A DNA stretch of 64,000 nucleotides from DASUBN01 sp036000105 (lineage in GTDB: Bacteria; Pseudomonadota; Gammaproteobacteria; Natronospirales; REEB76), in NCBI GenBank assembly GCA_036000105.1, contig DASYGE010000002.1:1-64000 (forward strand), in the 5' to 3' direction. Shown piece after piece: positions 26,363 through 33,952 of this stretch (its first letter is position 1; each line of letters begins with the position of its first letter). A program made the translations under genes and the position numbers. Below the pieces are notes generated by a model. It was not told the origin of the DNA, did not search any database, and saw only the letters and a program-made list of their open reading frames with translations.

Positions 26363-27127
26363 CTACGGAGAGAACGCCGCTATTTCATGCGCCGATTCGT
26401 CCGAGTTTGCTTCAACATCAAGAATTAGACAGAAATTTGCCCCGCTCTTAAAGCGTTTATGTAGAGCACGCCAATGCCTGAATAGGAACCAAGCAGCCCC
26501 AGTGCTGCCCGATTCAGAAAACCCCGCAATTACAAATAAATAATTTCCGGGGCTTCTTGGATTTCTCATCCGCATTAAAACAGCCTTATCTGTTTGCCCG
26601 ATTGCATAATCTTGCCCGTTCATTTTCCAACTCGGCATCTGATTTATACCTAATTGGCCTGGGATCATCTTGTAGAGATTCATTTCAGTCATTTTTTCAA
26701 TGTCCAGCGTCTTAATATTCGAATCAGCGCTTCCTGAGGCTATAAACGTGCCATCCCATTTGTCTTTCGCATCACTATCGAGAACAATTTTCAATGGATT
26801 ATTGTTAGATAAGTATTTTGTCGACTCAGCAAGCGCGTATTCGGTTACGCGCAATGAACATACGCCGATGACTTCGTTGGCCCCAATAATTTGCAAGTCA
26901 GGGCCGTGCCCAAAGAAACGCTTGATGAACCTTGTTCTGGTAGTACCCGATCTCGGAATAATACTTTCGTAAGGGTCAATAACTAGGTGGACCAAGCCTC
27001 TGTCGAATGCGTCGGCACCAAAGAAAGCGCGGAATTTATACTTTGAAATCGCCTGCGGTATAGCACGCCAGTAATTCTTGGCAATCTGCGCTAAAGAGCC
27101 AAGGACAGCTTTCTCTAACCCCGTCAT
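26363..27127 (-). CDS. Unrecognised islet protein
   Basis: 254 aa. A GGGAGG SD precedes ATG 27127. GC is visibly lower than in the flanks. The N-terminus (GSLAQIAKNYWRAIPQAI) is followed by LVIDPYESIIPRSGTTRTRF and DLQIIGANEVIGVCSLRVTEY. The C-terminal half has VLMRMRNPRSPGNYLFVIAGFSESGSTGAAWFLFRHWRAL, which recalls a domain pattern common in uncharacterised bacterial proteins (NP..P....VIAG....GT.GAA). No signal or membrane segment. It is divergent from the immunity-like gene at 27211. Confidence 0.7.
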   Translation of the reverse strand: MTGLEKAVLGSLAQIAKNYWRAIPQAISKYKFRAFFGADAFDRGLVHLVIDPYESIIPRSGTTRTRFIKRFFGHGPDLQIIGANEVIGVCSLRVTEYALAESTKYLSNNNPLKIVLDSDAKDKWDGTFIASGSADSNIKTLDIEKMTEMNLYKMIPGQLGINQMPSWKMNGQDYAIGQTDKAVLMRMRNPRSPGNYLFVIAGFSESGSTGAAWFLFRHWRALHKRFKSGANFCLILDVEANSDESAHEIAAFSP

Positions 27128-27210
27128 AGCCGTTCCTCCCTGTAAACCACAAAAAGTATGACACGATTTGCAGGGCTATAATTGATGCTTGTTCTGCATT
27201 AGGGGAAACC

Positions 27211-27669
27211 ATGAACGGAATCAAAGCGTTTCTACTCTGCTCCATTTCCATGCTTGCTATTACAGTGAGTAATAATTCATCAGCAGACAATGCAACTACC
27301 GGTACAGGAAACGAACTCATAAAGTACTGCAACCAAAATAATTATCTTAGTAATGTTGATAAAGAAGCAATGCTATGGGTTTATTGCATGGCGTATGTAG
27401 ATGGCGTTGTAGGTGGATTCAGCTACACAAAAGGGCTTATTAAACCTGAGCCAACTTATGCGGCACCAGCAAAAGAGGTTCTTGGCAAACTTTATCTCAC
27501 ATTAGAAAGTTTTTATTGCAAACCTGAAAATACAACTCGTGAGCAGAGCGCATTAGTTGTTAGTAAGTATCTCTCAGATAACCCGGGGCAACTGAATGAG
27601 TCCGCAAAGTCATTGGTAATCACTGCGTTTATGAAAACGTGGCCCTGTCCAACTGATAATAAGAAATAA
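27211..27669 (+). CDS. Exported Rap1a/Tai-family immunity-like protein
   Basis: 152 aa. A signal peptide covers residues 1-25 (NNSSADN). Then comes the Rap1a/Tai pattern: ELIKYCNQ near the start, WVYCMAYVDGVVGGF (C-xx-Y-xx-G), a third Cys in ESFYCKPENTTREQSALVVSKYLSDNPGQLNESAKSLVITAF, and the final WPC. Family proteins are periplasmic immunity factors against peptidoglycan-cleaving type VI effectors. No cognate effector or secretion gene is in the islet. AT-rich composition suggests transfer. Confidence 0.75.
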   Translation: MNGIKAFLLCSISMLAITVSNNSSADNATTGTGNELIKYCNQNNYLSNVDKEAMLWVYCMAYVDGVVGGFSYTKGLIKPEPTYAAPAKEVLGKLYLTLESFYCKPENTTREQSALVVSKYLSDNPGQLNESAKSLVITAFMKTWPCPTDNKK

Positions 27670-27729
27670 TTACTGCTGATTGCGACTGTGAAAGAAGCTA
27701 CCAAGTCCGGCAGCGATAAGGGGGCTTAA

Positions 27730-28332
27730 ATGAACGTGAAGCGTGGGTTTGCTCGAGTGTGGTTATCGTTGTCGTTGCTCTGGATCATTATTGCCGGTTC
27801 TGTCGGGACATATTATCTCGCGCCAAAATTTCCCCGATCTTTCGAAGTTAATTCTGCTGCAATGGCAAATTCAGTTAAGCCTGACAATGGCTATTACCAT
27901 GCAAAAATGTCGTTAGATGAATGCGGTCAATACAGAGAGCAGGTGTTGAACAGGGAATTACTTGGTCCAAGGTATTTTAATTGTATTTTATCTATTACTA
28001 ATACCGGCCCATTGGCAGACATTATGTATGCACAAATGTATTTTCCAGAATGTAAGTACGGTGATAATGACGACGATGGACTTGCGTATAGCTCAAGTAA
28101 CCATCATATAAATGTTAAAGGTTGTACGGCATATTTTAGTCAGGACTCGCAAGCACAAGAAATAGCTACTACAGTTAAGGATGCTCAATCCGAGTATGTA
28201 AAGAGATTCTGGTTGACGAGAGGCCTTCCAGCAATAGCAATACTCTTGATTCCCCCGACATTACTTTGGCTACTGATGATCTATTTGTTGTGGTTACGTG
28301 AGGGTTTTAAATCTAATGAAGCCAAGAGGTAG
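27730..28332 (+). CDS. Two-span membrane protein of the islet, unknown function
   Basis: 200 aa. AAGGGGG SD is present. Membrane segment near residues 10-32 (VWLSLSLLWIIIAGSVGTYYL), a central extracytoplasmic-looking domain of about 130 residues with Cys at SLDECGQYREQ, YFNCILSI, FPECKYGD and VKGCTAYF (possible two disulfides), and a second segment near 162-190 (LPAIAILLIPPTLLWLLMIYLLWL) before a basic tail. No family recognised. AT-rich. Confidence 0.72.
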   Translation: MNVKRGFARVWLSLSLLWIIIAGSVGTYYLAPKFPRSFEVNSAAMANSVKPDNGYYHAKMSLDECGQYREQVLNRELLGPRYFNCILSITNTGPLADIMYAQMYFPECKYGDNDDDGLAYSSSNHHINVKGCTAYFSQDSQAQEIATTVKDAQSEYVKRFWLTRGLPAIAILLIPPTLLWLLMIYLLWLREGFKSNEAKR

Positions 28333-28341
28333 GGTAATTCC

Positions 28342-28773
28342 GTGGAGCACAGAGGTAATTTTGTAGCTAAGCTAAATTGTATTGGTAGAGATGAACTGTT
28401 GCGCACGTTTTATCTCTATCAGTTTTCTATGTTTAGTGCGCAGCCTGAGCTGGTATTCAGGGTATACGAATCTCCAGACGCTTCAGATTCGCAGTCTTTT
28501 GAGTTTACTTTAGTTGAAGAAGAGGATGGGTCACTCAAGATAACTATGATGCATCACCACGATGATCCCCGATACGCAGCAAAAGGGATACCCGATAGCG
28601 CCATCCCCGAAATTGCAAGAATAACTGACAAACTGATTCGTTCAAGCTCAAATACACGTCCATCAACAGGTAGTGAGAGACGTAGCGAGCATGCTACTAA
28701 AGTGTGGCAACGACTTGAGGAGCGAGGGATGGCGCGATACGACAATGAGCGAGATGTCTATTACCTAAATTGA
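28342..28773 (+). CDS. Small islet protein, unknown function
   Basis: 143 aa from GTG 28342, 9 bp after the membrane-protein gene, so probably co-transcribed. The N-terminal part (ELLRTFYLYQFSMFSAQPELVFRVYESPDASDSQSFEFTLVEEEDGSLKITMMHHHDD) looks like a beta-rich domain. The C-terminal part (HATKVWQRLEERGMARYDNERDVYYLN) looks like a helix plus a strand pair. No family recognised. Confidence 0.65.
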   Translation: MEHRGNFVAKLNCIGRDELLRTFYLYQFSMFSAQPELVFRVYESPDASDSQSFEFTLVEEEDGSLKITMMHHHDDPRYAAKGIPDSAIPEIARITDKLIRSSSNTRPSTGSERRSEHATKVWQRLEERGMARYDNERDVYYLN

Positions 28774-28823
28774 CTAGGAGTTGGCAGCTATGCGCAGCTA
28801 TTTGAAACCATTAGTCAGTTTGC

Positions 28824-28892
28824 AGAGCGCGCGTACTGAAAATCCGCGTGTCGGAGGTTCGCACGGCGGCCTCGCCCACCCCTAGCCACCAT
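28824..28892. repeat. Right boundary repeat of the AT-rich islet (tRNA 3'-half-like)
   Basis: Contains the exact 22-bp match to the left boundary (28851-28872). Before it, ACTGAAAATCCGCGTG resembles a tRNA anticodon arm and after it the sequence ends CTAGCCACCA. The 5' half of a tRNA is missing and the T-stem cannot close properly, so it is not a functional tRNA. It fits an attachment-site remnant. Confidence 0.55.
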
Positions 28893-28897
28893 CATTT

Positions 28898-29593
28898 CTA
28901 ACCAGCGCGGCGAGCGACAAGCAGATAACTGTTGAACGGCGTGCGCCCCCACAATGGATCGATTTTGACTGTCAGCCCCGCCTCTTCGAGCGGTGTCCGC
29001 AGTTCTTCCATATCCGGGTAATGCTGTGCGCCATAAGGCATCCAGCCGACGCTGTGCATGAACAACTCTTCAAACCGTGTGATGCCGAACCGCCAAGATG
29101 CATCGCGCAATACGCTGCGTATGATCAGCGCTCCACATGGCGCGATGCGCGTCGCTGCATCTCGCAGCAACTTCTGTTGGAGCGCAGCAGTCAGGTAATG
29201 TAGCGTGTCGAGGATGACTACATGACCCTGCCATGTCGGCAATGTCTCGCAAGATGCTTTCTCGAAGTGGATATCAGGATAACCGTCTGCTGCATGCCGC
29301 GCGATGCTTATCTTCTGTTCGTCGAGATCGATACCGTGATAACCCATGTCGCAGCCCATGAGGCGTAAGTAATGCGCAAACAGACCGATGCCGCAGCCGA
29401 TATCCAGTACCGGTAGCGGGTGTCTGACGACCTGAGCTGCGGCTGCCGCATACACCGGGTCGCTGCTGAGCTTGCTGCGGACATAGCCCCTCAACCACCT
29501 GCCGGGGAAACGCTCGGAGATACGTCGTAATTTAGCGACATCCGCTACGGCGTTCATATTGGATCTATGTCCATCGGTGATCTTGCTCATCAT
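28898..29593 (-). CDS. Class I SAM-dependent methyltransferase
   Basis: 231 aa from ATG 29593; the frame is open to 29704, but that stretch overlaps a tRNA-like segment (29664-29709), so the shorter start is preferred. SAM-binding motif I is VLDIGCGIGLFAHYL, with the acidic residue after strand 2 in YHGIDLDEQKISIARH. Motifs IV (VVILDTLHYL) and post-motif (CGALIIRSVLRD) are present. The substrate is unknown. It lies just inside the right edge of the islet repeat. Confidence 0.8.
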   Translation of the reverse strand: MMSKITDGHRSNMNAVADVAKLRRISERFPGRWLRGYVRSKLSSDPVYAAAAAQVVRHPLPVLDIGCGIGLFAHYLRLMGCDMGYHGIDLDEQKISIARHAADGYPDIHFEKASCETLPTWQGHVVILDTLHYLTAALQQKLLRDAATRIAPCGALIIRSVLRDASWRFGITRFEELFMHSVGWMPYGAQHYPDMEELRTPLEEAGLTVKIDPLWGRTPFNSYLLVARRAG

Positions 29594-29663
29594 TGCTAAA
29601 CACCTATCATAGCCGTGCGTAACTAATTGATACCATTCGACAGCTTGTAGGACGCGCGTCCCC

Positions 29664-29709
29664 GGAAATCCACGTGTCGCTGGTGCGCCTCTGGGCGAGC
29701 CCAAGCACC
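29664..29709. repeat. Third tRNA-3'-half-like fragment
   Basis: GGAAATCCACGTGTCGCTGG, then CTCTGGGCGAGCCCAAGCACC, resembles the islet boundary at 28836-28890 in layout (AATCC, CGTGTCG, GGT, GC-rich arm, CACC). It may be another decayed integration boundary enclosing the methyltransferase gene. Confidence 0.35.
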
Positions 29710-29728
29710 GTTTCGGTCACCTTGGCAC

Positions 29729-29782
29729 TTGACACGCAAGTATTTACTTGCCTATACTATAGGCAAGTAAATACTTGCGTGT
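29729..29782 (+). promoter_or_regulatory. ArsR promoter embedded in a perfect 51-bp palindrome
   Basis: 29732-29782 is a perfect inverted repeat with 25-bp arms around a single central C (29757). It overlaps a strong sigma-70 promoter: TTGACA at 29729-29734 and TATACT at 29753-29758, spacer 18 bp. The transcript would start near 29765, a leader of about 23 nt without a clear SD. The likely role is an autoregulatory operator for the ArsR protein that follows. Confidence 0.8.
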
Positions 29783-29787
29783 AATAC

Positions 29788-30120
29788 ATGACAGAACGCC
29801 GCGACACCGACCTGTTGTTTAGAGCCCTGGGTGACCCCAGCCGGCGCAAGCTCTTGGATCTGCTGCATGTGCATGACGGCCGCACGCTCAACGAGCTGTG
29901 TGAACATCTGGACATGACACGGCAGGGCGTGACGCAGCACCTGTACCTGCTGGAGGCGGCGAACCTGGTCACTACTCTGCGGCGTGGCCGCGAGAAGCTG
30001 CATTTCCTCAACCCCGTGCCGCTACAGCAGATCTACGAGCGCTGGATCGCCAAGTTCGAGAAGCCGCGCCTCAAGGCGCTTGCCAATCTGAAACAACGTC
30101 TGGAGAGGACCGATGGCTAG
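29788..30120 (+). CDS. ArsR/SmtB-family repressor (SdpR-like)
   Basis: 110 aa. Winged HTH: LFRALGDPSRRKLLDLLHVHDGRTLNELCEHLDMTRQGVTQHLYLLEAANLVTTLRRGREKLHFLN. It lacks the metal-binding ELCVCDL motif of ArsR, so it is not an evident metal sensor; SdpR-like members often sit beside an SRPBCC gene, as here. Its 3' end overlaps the next start by 8 nt. Its promoter lies in a perfect 51-bp palindrome. Confidence 0.9.
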   Translation: MTERRDTDLLFRALGDPSRRKLLDLLHVHDGRTLNELCEHLDMTRQGVTQHLYLLEAANLVTTLRRGREKLHFLNPVPLQQIYERWIAKFEKPRLKALANLKQRLERTDG

Positions 30121-30577
30121 ATCGACCTTCGTCTATGTGACCTACATCCGCACCACGCAGGAGAAACTGTGGTCGGCCCTGACCGATGCTGAGTTCATGA
30201 AGCAGTACTGGTTCGGTTGCCACGGCGAGAGCGAGTGGAGGGCGGGATCCTCTTGGAAACTGCTGTACCCAGACGGCAAGATCGCCGACGCGGGCGAGAT
30301 CGTCGAGGCAGACCCGCCACGCCGCTTGGTGATCCGCTGGCAGAACCAGTGGAAACCCGAACTCAAGGCCGAAGGCGCCTCGCTCTGCACGATGGAACTG
30401 GAACCCAGTGGACCCGCGGTCAAGCTCTCCATCACCCACAGCCTCGAGCGCGACCCCTCGGAGTTCATCACGGCAGTGTCCGGCGGTTGGCCGAAGGTCC
30501 TCTCCAATCTGAAATCCCTGCTGGAGACCGGCTCCATCGCTCTGGAGGAACCTTACCCCGCTTTAGGAAAGGCGTAA
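30113..30577 (+). CDS. SRPBCC/AHSA1-family protein
   Basis: 154 aa, translationally coupled to the ArsR gene. AHSA1 (START-like) features: STFVYVTYIRTTQEKLWSALTDAEFMKQYWFG at the start, GSSWKLLYPDGKIADAGEIVEADPPRRLVIRW, then AVKLSITHSLE and the closing helix GWPKVLSNLKSLLETG. The fold binds hydrophobic ligands in a deep cavity. ArsR-SRPBCC pairs are common, and the second protein may modulate the repressor or act on its ligand. Confidence 0.9.
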   Translation: MARSTFVYVTYIRTTQEKLWSALTDAEFMKQYWFGCHGESEWRAGSSWKLLYPDGKIADAGEIVEADPPRRLVIRWQNQWKPELKAEGASLCTMELEPSGPAVKLSITHSLERDPSEFITAVSGGWPKVLSNLKSLLETGSIALEEPYPALGKA

Positions 30578-30696
30578 CCATCACGAGGGGCATTGCGCGC
30601 CTGACCTGAGCGGTATGTTTCCATGCCCTTGATATCCGCCGCGTTTGCTGCCATCTAGCCTTGGTGTAGAGTGATCGCAGGTATCCGGAGTCGCGC

Positions 30697-30963
30697 ATGG
30701 CGAGTGGTTGGTCAAAAGACGGCGACGTGCAGGAGCAGATAGACGCCACCATCAAGGACGCGTTGAAGAACGTGCGCCGCCGCTTGCCCGCGGGTCCGAG
30801 CCTGAAGTACTGCGAGGAATGCGCCAACGAGATCCCGGAGGCGCGGCGCGTTGCCATGCCGGGCGTGCGCCTGTGCATCGCCTGCCAAGACGAAGCCGAC
30901 AAGGCAGTGAAGAACCACAGCCTCTACAACCGCCGCGGCAGCAAAGATAGCCAGCTGCGCTGA
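30697..30963 (+). CDS. DksA/TraR-type C4 zinc-finger protein
   Basis: 88 aa, with the family's zinc finger CEECANEIPEARRVAMPGVRLCIACQDE (four Cys in CxxC...CxxC) and a short N-terminal helix (EQIDATIKDALKNVRRRLP). It is shorter than DksA (about 150 aa), like the small TraR/YbiI-type proteins that bind the RNA polymerase secondary channel. GGAG lies 7 nt before ATG. Confidence 0.85.
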   Translation: MASGWSKDGDVQEQIDATIKDALKNVRRRLPAGPSLKYCEECANEIPEARRVAMPGVRLCIACQDEADKAVKNHSLYNRRGSKDSQLR

Positions 30964-31003
30964 GCGGCTCCGCTCATCCAATCCAGGACATCCAGGTGAC
31001 CCC

Positions 31004-31705
31004 ATGATCACGATCCGTCCTTCCGGTGAGCGTGGCGCGGCCAACTTCGGCTGGCTCGACAGTCGGCATACCTTCTCCTTCGGCAACTACCGCGATCCAG
31101 AGCACGTGCACTTCGGACCCTTAAGGGTGATCAACGAGGATCGGGTGCAGCCGGGCCAGGGCTTCGGTGCCCACAGCCACAGCGATATGGAGATCATCTC
31201 CTATGTCCTCGAAGGCGCCCTGGAGCATAAAGACAGTATCGGCACGGGTTCCGTCATCCGCCCAGGAGACGTGCAGCGCATGTCCGCCGGCAGCGGCATC
31301 CAGCACAGCGAATTCAACGCCTCCAAGACCGAGCCGGTGCATTTCCTACAGATATGGTTGATCCCGGACGAGGCGGGCTTAAAGCCGAGCTACGAACAGA
31401 AGCGTTTCGAGGACAGCGACAAGCGCGGACGCCTGCGCCTGGTGGCCTCGCCCAAGGGCGAAGATGGCTCGGTGGTCATCCACCTGGACGCCAGGGTCTA
31501 TGCCTCAGTGCTGGGCATTGGTGAGCGGGTGAGCCACACGCCGGCTGCCGGCCGCAAGCTGTGGCTGCAGATGGCCCGAGGCGCCATCCTGTTGGGTGGG
31601 AAGGAACTCAAGGCCGGTGATGGCGCAGCGATCGAGGGTGAGCGTGAAGTGACTATCGCCAGCCAAGCCGACGGCACGGAATTCCTGTTGTTCGACCTGC
31701 CTTGA
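31004..31705 (+). CDS. Pirin-family bicupin (YhhW type)
   Basis: 233 aa. The N-terminal cupin has HFGPLRVINEDRVQPGQGFGAHSHSDMEIISYVLEGALEHKDS, with the metal ligands HxH and E and a later HS in GSGIQHSEFNAS. A second cupin half follows (VVIHLDARVYASVLGIGERVSHTPAAGRKLWLQMARGAI). YhhW-type pirins can oxidise quercetin and may bind iron. It follows the zinc-finger gene by 40 bp. A second, different pirin is at 53173. Confidence 0.9.
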   Translation: MITIRPSGERGAANFGWLDSRHTFSFGNYRDPEHVHFGPLRVINEDRVQPGQGFGAHSHSDMEIISYVLEGALEHKDSIGTGSVIRPGDVQRMSAGSGIQHSEFNASKTEPVHFLQIWLIPDEAGLKPSYEQKRFEDSDKRGRLRLVASPKGEDGSVVIHLDARVYASVLGIGERVSHTPAAGRKLWLQMARGAILLGGKELKAGDGAAIEGEREVTIASQADGTEFLLFDLP

Positions 31706-31749
31706 GACGGGTTCGATAACCCGTCTCAAGGCGAGCCATAGCATCCTGT

Positions 31750-33825
31750 CTAGTGAGCGTCTTCCGGCTTGGGGCTGTCGGTCGTGGTCCAGCGCTTCAG
31801 CCAGGCATTCACGGTCTCGTGCCACATGACGCTGTTCTGGGGCTTCTGTACGAAGTGGCTCTCGTCCGGGAAAGTCAGCAACTCGCTCGGGATACTGCGG
31901 CGTTGCAGCGCAGTGAAGGCGCTGTAGCCCTGGGTCTCCGGGATGCGGTAGTCATGGCTGCTGTGCACCACCAGCATGGGCACGCGCCAATCCTTCACAT
32001 GATCCAGCGGGTTGAACTTCTCGAAGTCGGCGGGATGCTCGTATTGCGTGCCACCGTTCTCATGTTCCGCGAACCATAGCTCCTCGGTCGCGTAGTACAT
32101 CAAGCGGTTGTCGAACACGCCGTCGTGATCCACCAGGCATTTCCACGGCTTGTTCCAGACCCCAGCGATCCAATAGGTCATGTAGCCGCCGTAGCTTGCG
32201 CCGAGCGCACAGGCGCGGTCTTGATCGAGGAAGGCATTGTCTTTGAGAGCGGCGGCCCAGCCTTTCTGGAGATCTTCCAGCGGGCGATCGCCCCAGTGTT
32301 GGGAGATCGCGTCGGTGAAGGCTTGGCCGTAGCCGGTGGAACCGTGGAAGTTGATGGCCACCACGGCGAAGCCCTGGCCGGCGTAAGTCTCGGGGTTCCA
32401 GCGGTAATGGAAGTCATCGGTCCAGGCACCCTGGGGGCCGCCGTGGATGATGAAGGCCACGGGATATTTCTTGCCGGCCACGTATCCCACCGGTTTCACC
32501 ACGTAGCCCTGCACGGTGTCGCCGTGCCAGCCCTTGAAAGTGAAGAACTGATAATCGCCGAACTGGATAGTCGCCAGGCGAGCCGCATTGAAATGGGTCA
32601 CCTGACGGGCACCCTGACCGGAGGCATCGCTTAGATAGAGGTCCGTGGGGTGCTTGAAGTCCTGATGGGCGACGATCAGGCGTGAGCCCACGAGGTCGAA
32701 ACCGGTCACGGTGCCGTCGCCCGTGAGCTTGGTCACCTTGCCGCTCTTGGTATCCACCGTGAAGAGGACGTGGTTGCCCCAATCGTCGGTATCGGTATAG
32801 AGCGTATTGCCATCGGCGCTTATCTGCAGCTGGCTGGCGCTCCGGTCCCAGTGGGCATCCACTTCGCGGGTCTGGCCGCTAGCGATATCCCGGGCCATGA
32901 TACCGAAGCGGTCGGCCTCGAAGCCGGGGGTCTTCATGGCCAGGTAGTACAGGGTCTTGCCGTCCGGGGATACCAGCGGGAACCCGTCCCAGGCCTTGTT
33001 GGCTGCGGTGAGGTTCTTGGGCGCCGCGGAGCCATCCGCCGGGACCGAATAGATGTCGAAGTTGGTGGACCAGGCTTCGCTCGTGCCCGCGATACGGGCG
33101 TCGAAATAGACGGTGCCGCCATCCGGTGAGAAGTTGTATTCGCTGTCATCGCCCTCGGGCTTGGAAGGCACGTCCGCGTCCATGCCATGGGTGAGCCACA
33201 CCGGGCTGGCGTCGAGCTTTCCGTCGGCGCCTATGGCGGCCATGAATAGCTGCGAACGCCGGCCATCCATCCAGGTGTCCCAATGGCGGATGAAGAGGCG
33301 AGTGTAGAGCCGGCCGCTGGCCTTGTTGGCGGCGCGGGCGTCGAGACGCGCCTTGCTGCAGGCGAGGTCGGTGCAGTCGGTGAACACATCCATGGACAAG
33401 AGCACATGCTTGCCGTCCGGCGAGAGCTTGAAGTCGTTTATGTCCAGGGGATAGCTGCTGAGCTGCACCGGCGTGCCGTTCGCGGCGGCCGTCTGCCAGA
33501 GCTGGGTGGAACCGGATTTGCTGTAGAGGTAGTAGATGCTCTTGCCGTCTGCCGACCAGCGCGGGCTGTTACCTTCTGCCAGTTTCACCGGCGCGGCATC
33601 GGTCTGCTTCAGGTCCAATACCCAGACGCTGGTGACGCCCTTGTTGGCAGCATAGTCGGTCTCGCGTACCGCGAAGGCCACGGCCGAACCATCCGGCGAT
33701 AGCTGCGGATCGCTCACCCGGTCCATCATCACTAGATCATGGGCATCGAAGGGATGCGGCCCGTCGGCGGCCAGGACAGGGAGCGAGATCAGCGACAGTG
33801 CCAGTGCGGCGAACAAGGACTTCAT
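31750..33825 (-). CDS. Exported S9-family prolyl oligopeptidase-like peptidase
   Basis: 691 aa. A signal peptide covers 1-19 (LPVLAADG). A seven-bladed WD40-like propeller region has repeated LSPDG units (for example PQLSPDGSAVAFAVRE, FSPDGGTVYFDARI, VSPDGKTLYYLAM). The C-terminal alpha/beta hydrolase carries the nucleophile GASYGGYM, Asp in VVHSSHDYRIPETQG and His in FPDESHFVQ. Predicted periplasmic dipeptidyl/oligopeptidase. An AAGGGGTG SD precedes ATG. It is divergent from a TetR regulator 126 bp away. Confidence 0.92.
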   Translation of the reverse strand: MKSLFAALALSLISLPVLAADGPHPFDAHDLVMMDRVSDPQLSPDGSAVAFAVRETDYAANKGVTSVWVLDLKQTDAAPVKLAEGNSPRWSADGKSIYYLYSKSGSTQLWQTAAANGTPVQLSSYPLDINDFKLSPDGKHVLLSMDVFTDCTDLACSKARLDARAANKASGRLYTRLFIRHWDTWMDGRRSQLFMAAIGADGKLDASPVWLTHGMDADVPSKPEGDDSEYNFSPDGGTVYFDARIAGTSEAWSTNFDIYSVPADGSAAPKNLTAANKAWDGFPLVSPDGKTLYYLAMKTPGFEADRFGIMARDIASGQTREVDAHWDRSASQLQISADGNTLYTDTDDWGNHVLFTVDTKSGKVTKLTGDGTVTGFDLVGSRLIVAHQDFKHPTDLYLSDASGQGARQVTHFNAARLATIQFGDYQFFTFKGWHGDTVQGYVVKPVGYVAGKKYPVAFIIHGGPQGAWTDDFHYRWNPETYAGQGFAVVAINFHGSTGYGQAFTDAISQHWGDRPLEDLQKGWAAALKDNAFLDQDRACALGASYGGYMTYWIAGVWNKPWKCLVDHDGVFDNRLMYYATEELWFAEHENGGTQYEHPADFEKFNPLDHVKDWRVPMLVVHSSHDYRIPETQGYSAFTALQRRSIPSELLTFPDESHFVQKPQNSVMWHETVNAWLKRWTTTDSPKPEDAH

Positions 33826-33930
33826 GGAACACCCCTTGGAGTGAAGGCTCGGCAGGTCACGTTGTTGGGCACGGATGATAGCGTGAAGCCGCCGGTTTTC
33901 TCACTTGTCGCAAGGTTGACTGAAACAGTC

Positions 33931-33952
33931 GTTACATGTAACACTTGTTACA
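33931..33952. promoter_or_regulatory. Candidate TetR operator between the S9 peptidase and TetR genes
   Basis: GTTACATGTAAC (33931-33942) is a perfect 12-bp palindrome, overlapping TGTAAC-ACTT-GTTACA (33937-33952) with perfect 6-bp arms; the second site reaches the TetR ATG. A TTGACT -35 at 33916 with TAACAC at 33939 would put the start of transcription at or near the ATG. Confidence 0.6.

Noticed and set aside
28824..28892. A functional tRNA gene
   Set aside because: Anticodon-arm and 3'-end likeness only; the 5' half is missing and the T-stem does not pair, so it was listed as a repeat.
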